A DNA stretch of 64,000 bases from Robiginitomaculum sp. GTDB taxonomy: Bacteria > Pseudomonadota > Alphaproteobacteria > Caulobacterales > Maricaulaceae. The stretch is taken from NCBI GenBank assembly GCA_021776565.1, contig JAJFFQ010000005.1:62001-126000 (forward strand), in the 5' to 3' direction. A program made the translations under genes and the position numbers. Of this stretch, positions 1 to 9,200 are shown piece by piece (position 1 is the first letter of the stretch; the number at the start of each line of letters is the position of its first letter). Below the pieces are notes generated by a model, which did not search any database, was not told the DNA's origin, and saw nothing but the letters and a program-made list of their open reading frames with translations.

Positions 1-259
1 CCCCGGCCAGGGCAATAACAAAAGAAACTGCCGCAGCAACAAGGCCTGAAAAAAACGGTACCCGATAATGAAACCCATACGCACCAACGCCAAGAATGGA
101 TGTGCCAATAAAGCTGGCAATCGCTGGAATTGCCGCCAGGGGCATAATCCAGCTTTTGTAAAGCGCGGCCATTTCTACGCTTTCACCATCAATAACCTCC
201 CATTCGGTTTTGGGAGAAAGGATCAGGTTTTTGGCCCGTTCAATCTGTTGCTCAAACAT
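1..259 (-). CDS. Yip1-like integral membrane protein (N-terminal part)
   Basis: Reading leftwards from the ATG at 257-259, the translation opens MFEQQIERAKNLILSPKTEW and continues into hydrophobic segments until the window edge. The opening, an amphipathic stretch with a conserved PxxEW-type motif followed by membrane helices, is typical of bacterial Yip1-domain proteins, small polytopic inner-membrane proteins of unknown function. About 86 residues are visible; the C-terminus lies outside the window. It is transcribed in the same direction as the threonine aldolase gene to its right. The assignment rests on the N-terminal motif only. Confidence 0.6.
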   Translation of the reverse strand, partial: MFEQQIERAKNLILSPKTEWEVIDGESVEMAALYKSWIMPLAAIPAIASFIGTSILGVGAYGFHYRVPFFSGLVAAAVSFVIALAG

Positions 260-380
260 GGTATTCCTCGCGGCTCGGTTAACTCTGCGAATTCAGCATA
301 ACACGTGCAGCAGATTCGCGCGAGCCGGGAAAACCAAAATTCGTCTAGTGCAAATGATCTATATGAATTTGGCTCTAAGC

Positions 381-1397
381 CTAACCAAGGGCCGCAATCG
401 CCGCGTGAATATCGCTCTTTTGCGTATTCCAGTTTGTGACAAAGCGTGCAGAACCATCAGGCCAATCATAAAATTGCGCCCCGGCCTTGCGCAGGGCAGC
501 CGCTTGGCCACCCCTGAGGCAGACAAACACCTCATTGCCCTGAACCGGATGTTGCAATTTTGCGCCGGCGTGGGAAAATCCATCGGCCAATGCGCTGGCT
601 TGCGTGTTGGCATGTGTGGCTAACTCCAGCCATAACCCGTCTTGCAACATGGCCAGCACTTGCGCCGCGACAAAGCGTTGTTTTGGTGGCATATGGCCGC
701 CACGTTTTCGACGAGCCTCAAGGGTGTCAAGGCGTTTGGCCATCTTGCCAAAGAGGATCACGGCCTCCGCACCCATGGCTCCATTTTTGGTAAACCCGAA
801 AGAGAGCACATCGATACCGGCACGCCAGGTCATATCTGCGGGGGTAGCTTTGGTGCTGACCAACGCATTGGCCAAGCGTGCGCCGTCCATATGGGTATGC
901 AATCCCGCAGCGTGGGCAAGATCACACAGGCATACAATCTCGGTGACATCATAGGCAGCGCCGGCTTCGCCAAGCTGCGACAGGGACAACACATCGGCAG
1001 GGGTTTCATGAACAAAGCTGCGGTTTATGGCACCCAGAAGCGGTTCAAGGTTTGTCGCCGATATTTTGTCATGAGCGCCAGGTAACAGCAACAATTTGCC
1101 ACCATGGGTATAGAATTCGGGGGCACCGCGTTCATCGCGATTTATATGTGCATTTTCATGACAGATGGTCGCCCCATCTGGTGGACACAGGATACTAAGG
1201 GCCAGAGCATTGGCTGCAGTTCCTGAATTAACAAATGTAACAGCCAGTTCAGTTTCAAATAGATCGCAAAGCGCCGTGCAGGCCTTGGCCGTCCACGGAT
1301 CGGCGCCGTAACTGGGGGCATAACCTTGATTTGCCGCCAACACCGCTTCCAGTACTTTATGGTGCGCGGGCGCACTGGTGTCAGAGGCAAAATTCAT
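381..1397 (-). CDS. ltaE: Low-specificity L-threonine aldolase
   Basis: A 338-residue fold-type I PLP enzyme of the threonine aldolase/beta-eliminating lyase family, which cleaves L-threonine or L-allo-threonine to glycine and acetaldehyde in the cytoplasm. Visible landmarks are the N-terminal FASDT motif, the substrate and PLP-binding stretch FVNSGTAANALAL, the HENAHINRDERGAPEF segment and the PLP-lysine region LSFGFTKNGAMGAEA. The length is normal for the family. The start overlaps the last codon of the upstream regulator remnant by four bases, so the two are probably cotranscribed. The family call is secure. Substrate stereospecificity cannot be read from the sequence. Confidence 0.9.
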   Translation of the reverse strand: MNFASDTSAPAHHKVLEAVLAANQGYAPSYGADPWTAKACTALCDLFETELAVTFVNSGTAANALALSILCPPDGATICHENAHINRDERGAPEFYTHGGKLLLLPGAHDKISATNLEPLLGAINRSFVHETPADVLSLSQLGEAGAAYDVTEIVCLCDLAHAAGLHTHMDGARLANALVSTKATPADMTWRAGIDVLSFGFTKNGAMGAEAVILFGKMAKRLDTLEARRKRGGHMPPKQRFVAAQVLAMLQDGLWLELATHANTQASALADGFSHAGAKLQHPVQGNEVFVCLRGGQAAALRKAGAQFYDWPDGSARFVTNWNTQKSDIHAAIAALG

Positions 1398-2040
1398 TTT
1401 GTTTCATTATCATTATTTTGCTGTTTGGCCATGGCTTCAAGTCCGATGACAACAATACGCACACCAGGCTTGATAGCCTCAATCAGTCTTTGTGCTGACC
1501 AGTTTTCCTGCAAGGCAATACGCAAATATCCAACATACATATTGACCAGAGCAAAAGAGGCCACCCGCCTGTGTCCATCGTTTTCTGGCAAAAATTGTAC
1601 CGACATGGAATTGGCAACGACCTCGCTCATATCTTGCAAGGTTTTGCTAAACTTTTCTTCCTCTTCTGCCCCCCATGACCAGGTAAAGGCCATAACCTGG
1701 CGGGTCACAGTGCGGGATCGTGTAAATCACGAGCACACATGGATTCCAGCGCACCCAGAGCCAGTTCCAAAAAAGATTCAGCTGAATCCATGCGCTCTTT
1801 GAATATGTCCAGCAAGATTTTATTGGATTCGAGAAATATTTCCTGAATTAATCCAGCCTTGGAGCCAAAATGCTGAATGACAAGGCCGGGAGACACCCCC
1901 GCTTTATCAGCGATTTTGCGGATAGTAGTTGCTTCCATACCCTTTTTAGTAATGACTTTTTTGGCGGCCTTTAGAATACGCTCACGGGTTTTTCTCCGCC
2001 TACCATTTTCCTCGTCACCCTCTTTCGTGCCCAATGCCAA
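1394..2040 (-). pseudogene. TetR-family regulator split by a frameshift
   Basis: The N-terminal part (1705-2040, 111 aa) is a standard TetR DNA-binding domain: TRERILKAAKKVITKKGMEA, then the recognition region TIRKIADKAGVSPGLVIQHF. It stops at a TGA directly after ARDLHDPAL. The rest of a normal TetR ligand domain (TRQVMAFTWSWGAEEEEKF onwards) continues in another frame at 1394-1708. Together they give about 215 residues, the usual TetR length. A one-base frame change at CTGTGACCC would rejoin them. Alternatively the GTGA overlap could allow reinitiation at GTG and produce two chains. I judge a frameshift (real or sequencing error) more likely. The reading runs into ltaE. Confidence 0.7.
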
Positions 2041-2164
2041 CCCCTAAACTCTCTCAATAGTAAACAAGTTCAAATCTATCTCATGGTTTTAGTAAACACC
2101 GTGATGCCAGTCACGTTTTATTGCGATGAACATGTTCACAAAAAATTGATCCGTCAACTTGGCC

Positions 2165-2908
2165 CTAATCTCCAAATCCAGGGTCGCGGTATTTTGGCGG
2201 TATTTTATCAAAATTTTCTGTTATTGCCGGTGCGCCAGTTGGGCCTTTTGTTGTTAAGGGCTGGGTACTGCCAGGCGGCGATGGATCAACGCCCAGCCAT
2301 TTTGCCTTATCTGCACGTGTGATGCCGCGCCTGGCCATCAAGACCGAAACAGCGGCAATCTTTGCCTCCATGCCCTGCACAAGATTGACCGGATCATCCG
2401 TACAGTTACGGCGACTAATCCCGGCATTCAGACGTGCGCAATTAAACCCCCGATAAAACTGCTCCAGGGCGCTCCCCTGAGCAGCCCACGGGCGTACCAG
2501 ATAAGCACCATAACGCGCTGCGGCATCAGGCGGTTTGGAATTTTGTGCTTCATCGGTCATAATCTTGTTGTTATTTGAAGGGCGGGACTTGCGTGTTGGT
2601 GGTTTTTCTTTTGGCCGTTTTTTTGTTGATTGATCGATTGTTTTCGGGCGTAAAATTTCGGGCGGTAACTGTTCTTCCACCGGGGGTGGGGACACGATTA
2701 CAATCTGGATCGCGCTTTGTTCGGCAAGGGTGTTTTGCGCGTATTTATGCTGACTCAGCAGGGCCAACAAAACCAGGTGCGCCAGACCAACCCCAAGAAT
2801 GATAAACAAGTATGCACGTGCCTGTGCGGATATGACAGGAAGGTACGACCTGCGGCGCAAGGTCTTTTGTATAGGGGTAGGCCCGTCTTTTATCGACTTT
2901 GCTGGCAT
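2165..2908 (-). CDS. Single-pass membrane protein with proline/lysine-rich linker, unknown function
   Basis: Not recognised as a named family. The preferred start is the ATG at 2908, preceded by an AGGAAAGGGTGGG Shine-Dalgarno region, giving 247 residues; an in-frame ATG further up has no such site. After about 30 basic cytoplasmic residues comes one transmembrane helix (AYLFIILGVGLAHLVLLALL), then a stretch rich in Pro, Lys and Arg (PPPVEEQLPPEILRPK, KKRPKEKPPTRKSRPS) and a C-terminal periplasmic domain with cysteines in FNCARL and RNCTDD. The layout resembles TonB-type energy transducers, but I see no convincing TonB C-terminal domain. It follows the EIIA gene in the same direction. Confidence 0.7.
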   Translation of the reverse strand: MPAKSIKDGPTPIQKTLRRRSYLPVISAQARAYLFIILGVGLAHLVLLALLSQHKYAQNTLAEQSAIQIVIVSPPPVEEQLPPEILRPKTIDQSTKKRPKEKPPTRKSRPSNNNKIMTDEAQNSKPPDAAARYGAYLVRPWAAQGSALEQFYRGFNCARLNAGISRRNCTDDPVNLVQGMEAKIAAVSVLMARRGITRADKAKWLGVDPSPPGSTQPLTTKGPTGAPAITENFDKIPPKYRDPGFGD

Positions 2909-2980
2909 CCCACCCTTTCCTGTTAAACAGAATTGCAAAATTGAAATGAGGTCTGTCCCTGCCTGTTGAATCCGACATAT

Positions 2981-3385
2981 TTATGGTGGATTTCGACCAA
3001 GAGCAGACCCCAGCGCAATATAACGCGCGCCGGCATCCAGTCCTTGCGCAGCCAGCTCGTTCAGGGTCGTACTGGCGCGGGCTTCGGCAATTTTGATAAG
3101 CATGGGCAGATTAACACCGGCCAACACCTCAACCTTGTCTTTTTCAAGAAGGGACAAGGCAAGGTTTGAAGGTGTACCGCCAAACATATCGGTCAAGATC
3201 AGCACCCCTTCGCCGGTATCGGTGGCGCGCACCGCCTCGGCAATATCATTGCGACGTTGATCCATATCATCGTCGGCACCAATACAGATGCTTCTGGTAT
3301 TTTTTTGCACACCCACAACATGTTCCATCGCCGCGAGAAATTCGCGCGCCAATTGTCCATGGGTTACAACAACCATCCCGATCAT
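2981..3385 (-). CDS. PTS EIIA component, mannose/fructose superfamily type
   Basis: A 134-residue EIIA-man-like domain. The phosphorylatable histidine is His9 in MVVVTHG, followed by the conserved ILTDMFGGTPSNLAL loop and the AGVNLPML motif. In alphaproteobacteria this protein usually ends a regulatory phosphorelay (EI-Ntr, HPr, EIIA) rather than a sugar transporter, and no EIIB/C/D permease genes are nearby. It lies 66 bp downstream of the ChvG kinase gene on the same strand. The usual neighbours hprK (between kinase and EIIA) and ptsH (after EIIA) are both absent here. Confidence 0.9.
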   Translation of the reverse strand: MIGMVVVTHGQLAREFLAAMEHVVGVQKNTRSICIGADDDMDQRRNDIAEAVRATDTGEGVLILTDMFGGTPSNLALSLLEKDKVEVLAGVNLPMLIKIAEARASTTLNELAAQGLDAGARYIALGSALGRNPP

Positions 3386-3451
3386 AAAAACATCCTAGGC
3401 CTCACCGTGATTCGCATCTAAACCCATGTCACTGGCCCTGCAAAGAGATAT

Positions 3452-5077
3452 TTATGATCTCATATCAACGGGCAATTCGACAACAAAGCGGGCACCGGTT
3501 TTTACGGGGGCGTTTTCATCACTCGCGGTTCTGTTTTCGACCCAGATACGGCCCTTGTGCGCCGTGCAAATCTGCCGGGCAATCGCAAGCCCCAGCCCGG
3601 AGTGAGAACCAAAATGTTCGCCGGCCGGGCGATCTGTATAAAACCGCTTGAAAATGCTTTCCAGACTAGAGGCCGGAATACCCGGCCCCTCATCATCAAC
3701 GAGAATACGCACCGTATCGGGCTTGTCCGCCGTATCGAACAGAACTGGTTCAATGCGAACATGAACCTTCGCGCCCTTAGGGCTAAACGTGCGCGCATTA
3801 TCAATTAGGTTTTGAAATACCCGTGCCAGTGCATTTTCTGCGCCATATATAATTTCTGGTGTGTCTTGTGCAATATCCAGTGTAACCGGTATGCGGGAGC
3901 CAGAACTTTTCTGGTCATAGCTGCCTACAATATTTTTCATCATCAATGGTAATTCAACCGGCTCTGCCCGCGTTCGGGCGAGATCAACATCAAGACGCGA
4001 GGACGTGGAAATATCAGTGATAAGCCGGTTTAGCCGCTGCACATCGTTCTGCAGAATTTTATGAAGCTTTGCCCGTTGTGCAGGACTTTGAACGGCGGGC
4101 AGGGTCTCCACCGCGCTCTGGATTGAGGTCAGTGGATTTTTAATTTCGTGAGCAACATCGGCGGCAAAACTTTCAATGGCACCAAGACGATCATAAAGTG
4201 TTGCCGTCATGGCCTCAAAAGCTTGGGAAAGATCGCCGATTTCATCGTGCCGCCCGGAAAGGTCAGGCATGGCCCGGTGCGGGCCACCCCGACGGATATG
4301 TTCTGCGGCATGGGCCAGCTTGCGAATGGGTCTGGCAATAAAAACCGTCAGCAATGCTGATGACAGAATTGTTACCAGTACGGCCACCAGAATAAAGGGA
4401 ACCAGGGCGCGACGCTCTGCGGCAATAATGGCATCCACATCACCGGATTCGACCATGACCACACCCAGAACAGCGACTACCCGTTGCACGGGTACGGAAA
4501 CTGAAACCAGTTGCTGGCCATTGCGTCCAAGGCGTTCGCCCGCCACCGCCTCACCCAAAAGCGCCAGGCTGACCTCTTCCTGGGTTGTGCGTGTGTACTC
4601 GCCAATACGTCGTTTGAATGGCGGCGCATTACTTACCATATCAATGATCCGGGCCATGCTTGCCTCAAGACGTTCGCGCAGGCTTTGCGGTTGTGGCACG
4701 GGTGCCAAAGGGTCAACCCTGACCTTGTCCAGCAAAATAGCACTATCAGCGATCAACGCGCCCCTGGCATCAAAAAGGCGCACCCGGGCGGCTTCGTCCG
4801 AGAGGAACAACCCACTCATCACAGAGCGCGCCCGGGGAATATCAAGCATGGGCGATGGTTCGCCATAGGTGGCTGCTTCTTCGATTACACCTGCGATCAA
4901 TTCGGCCTGAGAGCGCAAATTGGCTATGCGCGCCTCTATCAATCCCTCGCGCATCTGATCCAGCACAAGAACCCCGGCCAATAGCACCAATAGCCCGGCC
5001 AGATTAGCCAGTAATATCTGTGCCGAAAGGCGTGACCAGGCCCGTGGCCGCCGACGCAACTGGGTCGGTTCTGTCAC
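3452..5077 (-). CDS. chvG: Sensor histidine kinase ChvG/ExoS
   Basis: A 541-residue membrane histidine kinase. Two transmembrane helices (about 18-40 and 225-248) bracket a periplasmic sensor domain; a HAMP domain (about 250-300) leads to the H-box [15 protein letters not shown] with phospho-acceptor His310. N, G1 and G2 boxes of the ATPase domain follow ([27 protein letters not shown]). ChvG senses envelope or acid stress in Rhizobiales and controls envelope and exopolysaccharide genes through ChvI. The gene starts with GTG overlapping the chvI stop codon by four bases, so the pair is translationally coupled. Orthology rests on architecture plus the EIIA neighbour. Confidence 0.88.
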   Translation of the reverse strand: MTEPTQLRRRPRAWSRLSAQILLANLAGLLVLLAGVLVLDQMREGLIEARIANLRSQAELIAGVIEEAATYGEPSPMLDIPRARSVMSGLFLSDEAARVRLFDARGALIADSAILLDKVRVDPLAPVPQPQSLRERLEASMARIIDMVSNAPPFKRRIGEYTRTTQEEVSLALLGEAVAGERLGRNGQQLVSVSVPVQRVVAVLGVVMVESGDVDAIIAAERRALVPFILVAVLVTILSSALLTVFIARPIRKLAHAAEHIRRGGPHRAMPDLSGRHDEIGDLSQAFEAMTATLYDRLGAIESFAADVAHEIKNPLTSIQSAVETLPAVQSPAQRAKLHKILQNDVQRLNRLITDISTSSRLDVDLARTRAEPVELPLMMKNIVGSYDQKSSGSRIPVTLDIAQDTPEIIYGAENALARVFQNLIDNARTFSPKGAKVHVRIEPVLFDTADKPDTVRILVDDEGPGIPASSLESIFKRFYTDRPAGEHFGSHSGLGLAIARQICTAHKGRIWVENRTASDENAPVKTGARFVVELPVDMRS

Positions 5078-5772
5078 GCCGTATAGCGATAACCGACGCC
5101 ATAAAGTGTTTCTATGGCATCAAAATCAGTAGCGATGACGCGAAATTTCTTGCGCAGTCTCTTGATATGCGAATCGATTGTTCGATCATCCACATAAATC
5201 TGGTCATCATAGGCCGCGTCCATCAATTGATCGCGGCTTTTGACATACCCAGGGCGTTGGGCCAGGGCTTGCAAAATTAGAAACTCTGTCACTGTCAGAC
5301 GCACCTGTTTGCCATCCCAAAGACAGGCATGGCGGTTCGGATCCAGCGTCAACAAGCCGCGCACGACAATTTTTTGATCCCCTTCCTGGGTTATTTCACT
5401 GCCCATATCCCCTTGCGAGCGGCGCAAAATTGCCTTGATTCTGCTGGCCAAAAGCCGTTGGGAAAATGGCTTGGTGACATAATCATCTGCGCCAAGGTTA
5501 AGTCCCAGCGCCTCATCAATTTCATCATCCTTGGAGGTCAGGAATATAGCCGGAATATTGGAGGTTTGGCGCAACCGGCGCAGCAATTCCATGCCATCCA
5601 TGCGGGGCATTTTAACATCAAGAATGGCCAGATCCGGTGGCCTCTCGATCAGGCCGGCCAGGGCCGCAACCCCGTCATGATAAGTTTGAACAGTATAGCC
5701 TTCTGCCTCCAGAAACATGGAGACAGAGGTCAGGATATTCTGATCGTCATCAACAAGTGCAATCGTGGTCAT
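5074..5772 (-). CDS. chvI: Response regulator ChvI, OmpR/PhoB type
   Basis: A 232-residue response regulator. The receiver domain (1-120) has the acidic pocket ALVDDD, phosphorylation site Asp52 in [13 protein letters not shown], and the conserved Thr/Lys ([13 protein letters not shown]). The C-terminal winged helix (about 130-230) has the OmpR-type pattern [17 protein letters not shown] and the [14 protein letters not shown] recognition helix typical of ChvI. It is the first gene of the chvI-chvG-EIIA string, read leftwards. The 127 bp upstream to the divergent 556-residue gene must hold the promoter, but no operator stood out. Confidence 0.9.
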   Translation of the reverse strand: MTTIALVDDDQNILTSVSMFLEAEGYTVQTYHDGVAALAGLIERPPDLAILDVKMPRMDGMELLRRLRQTSNIPAIFLTSKDDEIDEALGLNLGADDYVTKPFSQRLLASRIKAILRRSQGDMGSEITQEGDQKIVVRGLLTLDPNRHACLWDGKQVRLTVTEFLILQALAQRPGYVKSRDQLMDAAYDDQIYVDDRTIDSHIKRLRKKFRVIATDFDAIETLYGVGYRYTA

Positions 5773-5899
5773 GTGAAACCTCTTGATCCTAGGTCATAGC
5801 CCCATAGGAGCAAAGCCGGGCTTAATATAGGCGAAATTACGGCTTTCACCAGACCTTAAAGGATTGCGCCTATAAATACCCTGAACTTCGGGGAAATTT

Positions 5900-7570
5900 A
5901 TGAGCACAGACGTCCACTTTGAAATTTATGCAAAAAAAAACCGCAAGGCCGGATGGTATTTATTTCAGGCGCTGCCCTCTCGCTCAGAGGCCTTGGCAAT
6001 AGCCAAAGCCCAACTTGTCGCCATGCCCAAAGGGTCTGTTCGGGTTACCAAGGAATCCTATGACGATACGCAAAACACCTTTCTTACCGTCACCATCTAT
6101 GAAGAGGGTGAAGAACGCCACATTCGCAAAACCCGCGCGGACAATAAAATGGAGCCGCCCTGCCTGACCCCGGATGACCTTTACGCAGTACATGCCCGGC
6201 GCACATTGGGGCGGGCGCTGGCCCCATGGCTGAGGCAAAACCGCGTGTGTGCGCTGGAATTACTGCATCGCTCTGATCTTGCCGAAAAACTGTCCGCCGC
6301 CGGGCATGACCGTCAACATGCGGTACAAAAAGTTGCCATTGCCCAGGCCGGAGCACTGGAATGTTCAGTTCAGCATATTGTCCGCCGTCTGACCGAGCTG
6401 GCCGATGCAGCAACAGATCAGTTACGCCGCGCCAAACAAAAAAACCGAACGCTGGATTTTAATAAACGGGGTTTTGCCAAAACCCTGGCGGCTCTTGAAA
6501 AATATAAAGAGCCAGGGTTTGCGCTTAGCACTGCTTTGGCGGCGCGTATGTCTGATCTTGAAAACTGGGGCGATAAAATCTCGTTTCTTGCCAGTTGTGT
6601 CAGTGATGCCATTGTTGAATGTGCAAAAGACAATACCGGCCTTGTGGTGCTGGATGCCTTTTTGGCCGATATTACGGCTCTGCCCCATGCCCTTAACAGC
6701 TGTGCTGGCGGCGAAGAAAATGGTGACAGGCTGGATCGTATCACCGACATTTTGTGCGGCAAACCACCTGAAAGTTCCAGCAAGAGCGCCCGCCTGTTAG
6801 CCATTGCCATTAGTTCTGGCAAATTGCCGGAAACCCAAAGTGCTTTGGTGACGCGGCTATTTCGCGAATTGCGTGGCCCCCGCCGCCTGTACCCAGACCG
6901 GTTTCAGGACGAGGTCGCTTTGAACCGTTCGCTGGCCAATCGGCTGGTGAAATTGCCCGAGGCTCTGGCCCCACCCGATCAATTGAACGAGGCCTTTATT
7001 ATCCGCTCATCGCGCCTTTTGGAGAGCAACTCTATCGAGCGGTTATTAAGCACCAAAAAAACGCCAGGTGAGCAAATTCTGACCCTCATCAGTTTTGAAC
7101 AAAGCATGGTTGGTGAGCAAAACAAGCAAAAGCTGGCGGCTTTTTTGCACGCCACAATTGCTGCCCACAAAACCGAACGCTGGTTCTGCAAAGGTGGTGG
7201 TAATACGTTCCAGCGCCTGTCGGTAAGTGCCCAGGCACAAAAAAGAGTATTGGCGGGAAATTTTTGCGAAGAAGACAAGCACAGCCTCAGCACAAGTCTT
7301 GATCGGCTCTGCCACGAAGCCATCAAGCAAAGCAAAGCCTTTGAACAAATCGATGGCCAGAACATAGCGCCCATTCAAAAGGCCATTTGCTATTTGAAAC
7401 TTCCCGATCAGGGTTTGTTAACCAATGGTCAATGCGCCCATGAGGCCAGCCGCCGGGCCATGAAGCTTTTGCGCACCTGTGGCGCACGGGAGGCCATGTC
7501 AAACGATCAATCAGGAAATTTCAAGGAGTTAAGCGATCTGTTGCAGCGCGCCAAAACCCGGGCCGCCTGA
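5900..7570 (+). CDS. Conserved-looking cytoplasmic protein of 556 aa, unknown function
   Basis: I do not recognise a family. The first 75 residues form a compact beta-rich module (VHFEIYAKKNRKAGWYLFQA, then LTVTIYEEGEE) that looks like a small separate domain. The rest is predominantly alpha-helical with many Leu, Ala and Lys residues and no signal peptide or membrane helix. Scattered cysteines are not arranged as a metal site. The protein is full length with a plausible ATG, divergent from chvI and convergent with nrdB two bases past its stop. Codon use looks like its neighbours, so it is probably a resident gene. Confidence 0.75.
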   Translation: MSTDVHFEIYAKKNRKAGWYLFQALPSRSEALAIAKAQLVAMPKGSVRVTKESYDDTQNTFLTVTIYEEGEERHIRKTRADNKMEPPCLTPDDLYAVHARRTLGRALAPWLRQNRVCALELLHRSDLAEKLSAAGHDRQHAVQKVAIAQAGALECSVQHIVRRLTELADAATDQLRRAKQKNRTLDFNKRGFAKTLAALEKYKEPGFALSTALAARMSDLENWGDKISFLASCVSDAIVECAKDNTGLVVLDAFLADITALPHALNSCAGGEENGDRLDRITDILCGKPPESSSKSARLLAIAISSGKLPETQSALVTRLFRELRGPRRLYPDRFQDEVALNRSLANRLVKLPEALAPPDQLNEAFIIRSSRLLESNSIERLLSTKKTPGEQILTLISFEQSMVGEQNKQKLAAFLHATIAAHKTERWFCKGGGNTFQRLSVSAQAQKRVLAGNFCEEDKHSLSTSLDRLCHEAIKQSKAFEQIDGQNIAPIQKAICYLKLPDQGLLTNGQCAHEASRRAMKLLRTCGAREAMSNDQSGNFKELSDLLQRAKTRAA

Positions 7571-7572
7571 TT

Positions 7573-8595
7573 TTAATTTGATCTTGCGGCGATGTTGCGT
7601 TTGTTAAACATCGTCCAGACACCGTCCGAGCCATGCCACACACCTTGCGTTGCACCCTTGGAATACTCTGTAGCCCGGGCTTCAAAAAAATTTGCGTGCT
7701 CAACCCCGTTCAGAATTTCACTCAGCCATGGTAACGGGTGTTGGCTAACGCCATATACCTTTGGAAGATTAAGCTGGCCCAACCGCCAATCAGCAATATA
7801 GCGGATATAACCCTTGATATCGGCGGCGTTCATACCTTCCACCTCGCCCATTTCAAAGGCAAGGTCGATAAACTTGTCTTCAAGCCCGACCACAGTTTTA
7901 CAACAATCAACAATATCATCGGCGACCGCCTTGGTCACACAACCGGTCTCGGCCGCAAATTCATGATACATTTTCATCATGCCCTCACAGTGCAAGCTTT
8001 CGTCGCGCACCGACCAGGAGACAATCTGCCCCATACCTTTCATTTTTGAAAAGCGTGGAAAATTCATCAACATGGCAAACGAGGCAAAGAGTTGCAGGCC
8101 TTCGGTAAAGCCTCCAAACATAGCCAGCGAGCGGGCAATGTCTTCATTGGTATCGGTGCCAAATTCCTGCATGTAATTATGCTTGGCCGCCATGCTTTCA
8201 TATTCCATGAAGGCTGAAAATTCACTGTCCGGCATGCCAATGGTTTCCAGCAAGAGCGCATAGGCCGCAATATGAACGGTTTCCATATTGGAAAACGCGC
8301 TGAGCATCATTTTCACCTCGGTGGGCTTAAACACGCAGGCATAATGCTCCATATAATTGTTGTTCACCTCAATATCGCCCTGGGTAAAAAAGCGAAAAAT
8401 CTGGGTGAGCAAATTACGCTCGCCATCGTTCAGCCGCGTGGCCCAGTCAGAGCAATCCTCACCCAGTGGCACCTCCTCTGGCATCCAGTGAACCTGCTGT
8501 TGTTTTTGCCAAAAATCATAGGCCCAGGGATAACGAAACGGCTTATAGGCAAACGACGGCGTCAACAAACCTGGACGTGAAGACGAATTGTGCAT
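7573..8595 (-). CDS. nrdB: Ribonucleoside-diphosphate reductase, beta subunit (class Ia)
   Basis: A 340-residue R2 subunit that carries the diiron-tyrosyl radical used by NrdA to reduce ribonucleotides. Ligand and radical residues are visible: the Glu/His helix FSNMETVHIAAY has Glu105 and His108, with the radical tyrosine at Tyr112 (so this is not the Phe-containing class Ic type). A second helix, SWSVRDESLHCEGM, supplies Glu and His ligands. The large subunit gene is not adjacent, so nrdA is encoded elsewhere. The gene faces the 556-residue orphan. A loose CCCAA/TTGGG dyad about 45 bp upstream was considered as an NrdR site but is weak. Confidence 0.93.
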   Translation of the reverse strand: MHNSSSRPGLLTPSFAYKPFRYPWAYDFWQKQQQVHWMPEEVPLGEDCSDWATRLNDGERNLLTQIFRFFTQGDIEVNNNYMEHYACVFKPTEVKMMLSAFSNMETVHIAAYALLLETIGMPDSEFSAFMEYESMAAKHNYMQEFGTDTNEDIARSLAMFGGFTEGLQLFASFAMLMNFPRFSKMKGMGQIVSWSVRDESLHCEGMMKMYHEFAAETGCVTKAVADDIVDCCKTVVGLEDKFIDLAFEMGEVEGMNAADIKGYIRYIADWRLGQLNLPKVYGVSQHPLPWLSEILNGVEHANFFEARATEYSKGATQGVWHGSDGVWTMFNKRNIAARSN

Positions 8596-8790
8596 TTTAA
8601 CTGGCCCCTACGATTCATAAACATTCACGAATACCCCAACATATTGGGCTTAAATGCAAGTTAACCACAAGGGGCAGTATCTGCTTATCAACAGATAAGG
8701 TGCGCTTAGGTTTTTTAATGCAGGAAGAAACAGTTATTTCTTTCGAGATAGATACCCATAATTTCCAATCTTGTCATTGCCGGGCTTGTT

Positions 8791-9120
8791 CCACTACTGT
8801 CCGGTTTAGCCATTATTTTTATTTTCCTCCCCTGCCCTCATCCTGAGCTTGTCGAAGGAGCGGGGGAGGTGCTAAAACGTCAGTTTTGGCGGAGGGGGCA
8901 GGAGCATCCAAAAGCTAAAACTATCAACAAGATAATCCGTCAACACCCCCTCCGAACGCATCCGCGCCCACCTCCCCCGCTCCTTCGACAAGCTCAGGAT
9001 GAGGGCAGGGGAGGAAAAAATTAGTGAGACAAGGTTCTATCCTGGAGAGTCTTTTTACCATAACGGATTGTGTCTATTATTCTTTTTGACTCGAGGAAAC
9101 TCTAAACCGGACAGTAGTGG
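8791..9120. repeat. Nested palindromic element, family A copy 1
   Basis: The outer arms are a perfect 19-bp inverted repeat (8791-8809 with 9102-9120, CCACTACTGTCCGGTTTAG). Inside lies a perfect 46-bp inverted repeat (8826-8871 with 8969-9014), with a GC-rich core of GGCGGAGGGGGCA and CACCCCCTCCG between. The whole 330 bp could fold into a long hairpin. It fills most of the gap between nrdB and the small membrane gene. No reading frame is credible in it. A second copy occurs at 55935-56150, and a shorter relative lies inside glyS. The arrangement fits a non-autonomous miniature element. Confidence 0.85.
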
Positions 9121-9160
9121 ACTGGTTCGGGCAACCCGGAACAGCACCGATCCATAACTG

Positions 9161-9183
9161 GATCACCCGGACAAGCCGGGTGA
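9161..9183. repeat. 23-bp repeat, left copy flanking a small gene
   Basis: GATCACCCGGACAAGCCGGG followed by TGA. It is internally palindromic (CACCCGG/CCGGGTG) and matches 9474-9496 exactly in inverted orientation. The two copies bracket the small membrane-protein gene at 9201-9383. Confidence 0.8.
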
Positions 9184-9200
9184 CGACACTTTGCGTTATT

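Noticed and set aside
66-301. 77-codon frame on the plus strand at the left edge
   Set aside because: It is antisense to the Yip1-like gene, whose translation has clear membrane segments.
4209-4868. 219-codon open frame opposite chvG
   Set aside because: It is antisense to a well-conserved kinase and has a composition typical of a shadow frame.
8640-8665. NrdR box upstream of nrdB
   Set aside because: The CCCAA/TTGGG dyad near 8640 has a poor match to the NrdR consensus and there is only one.
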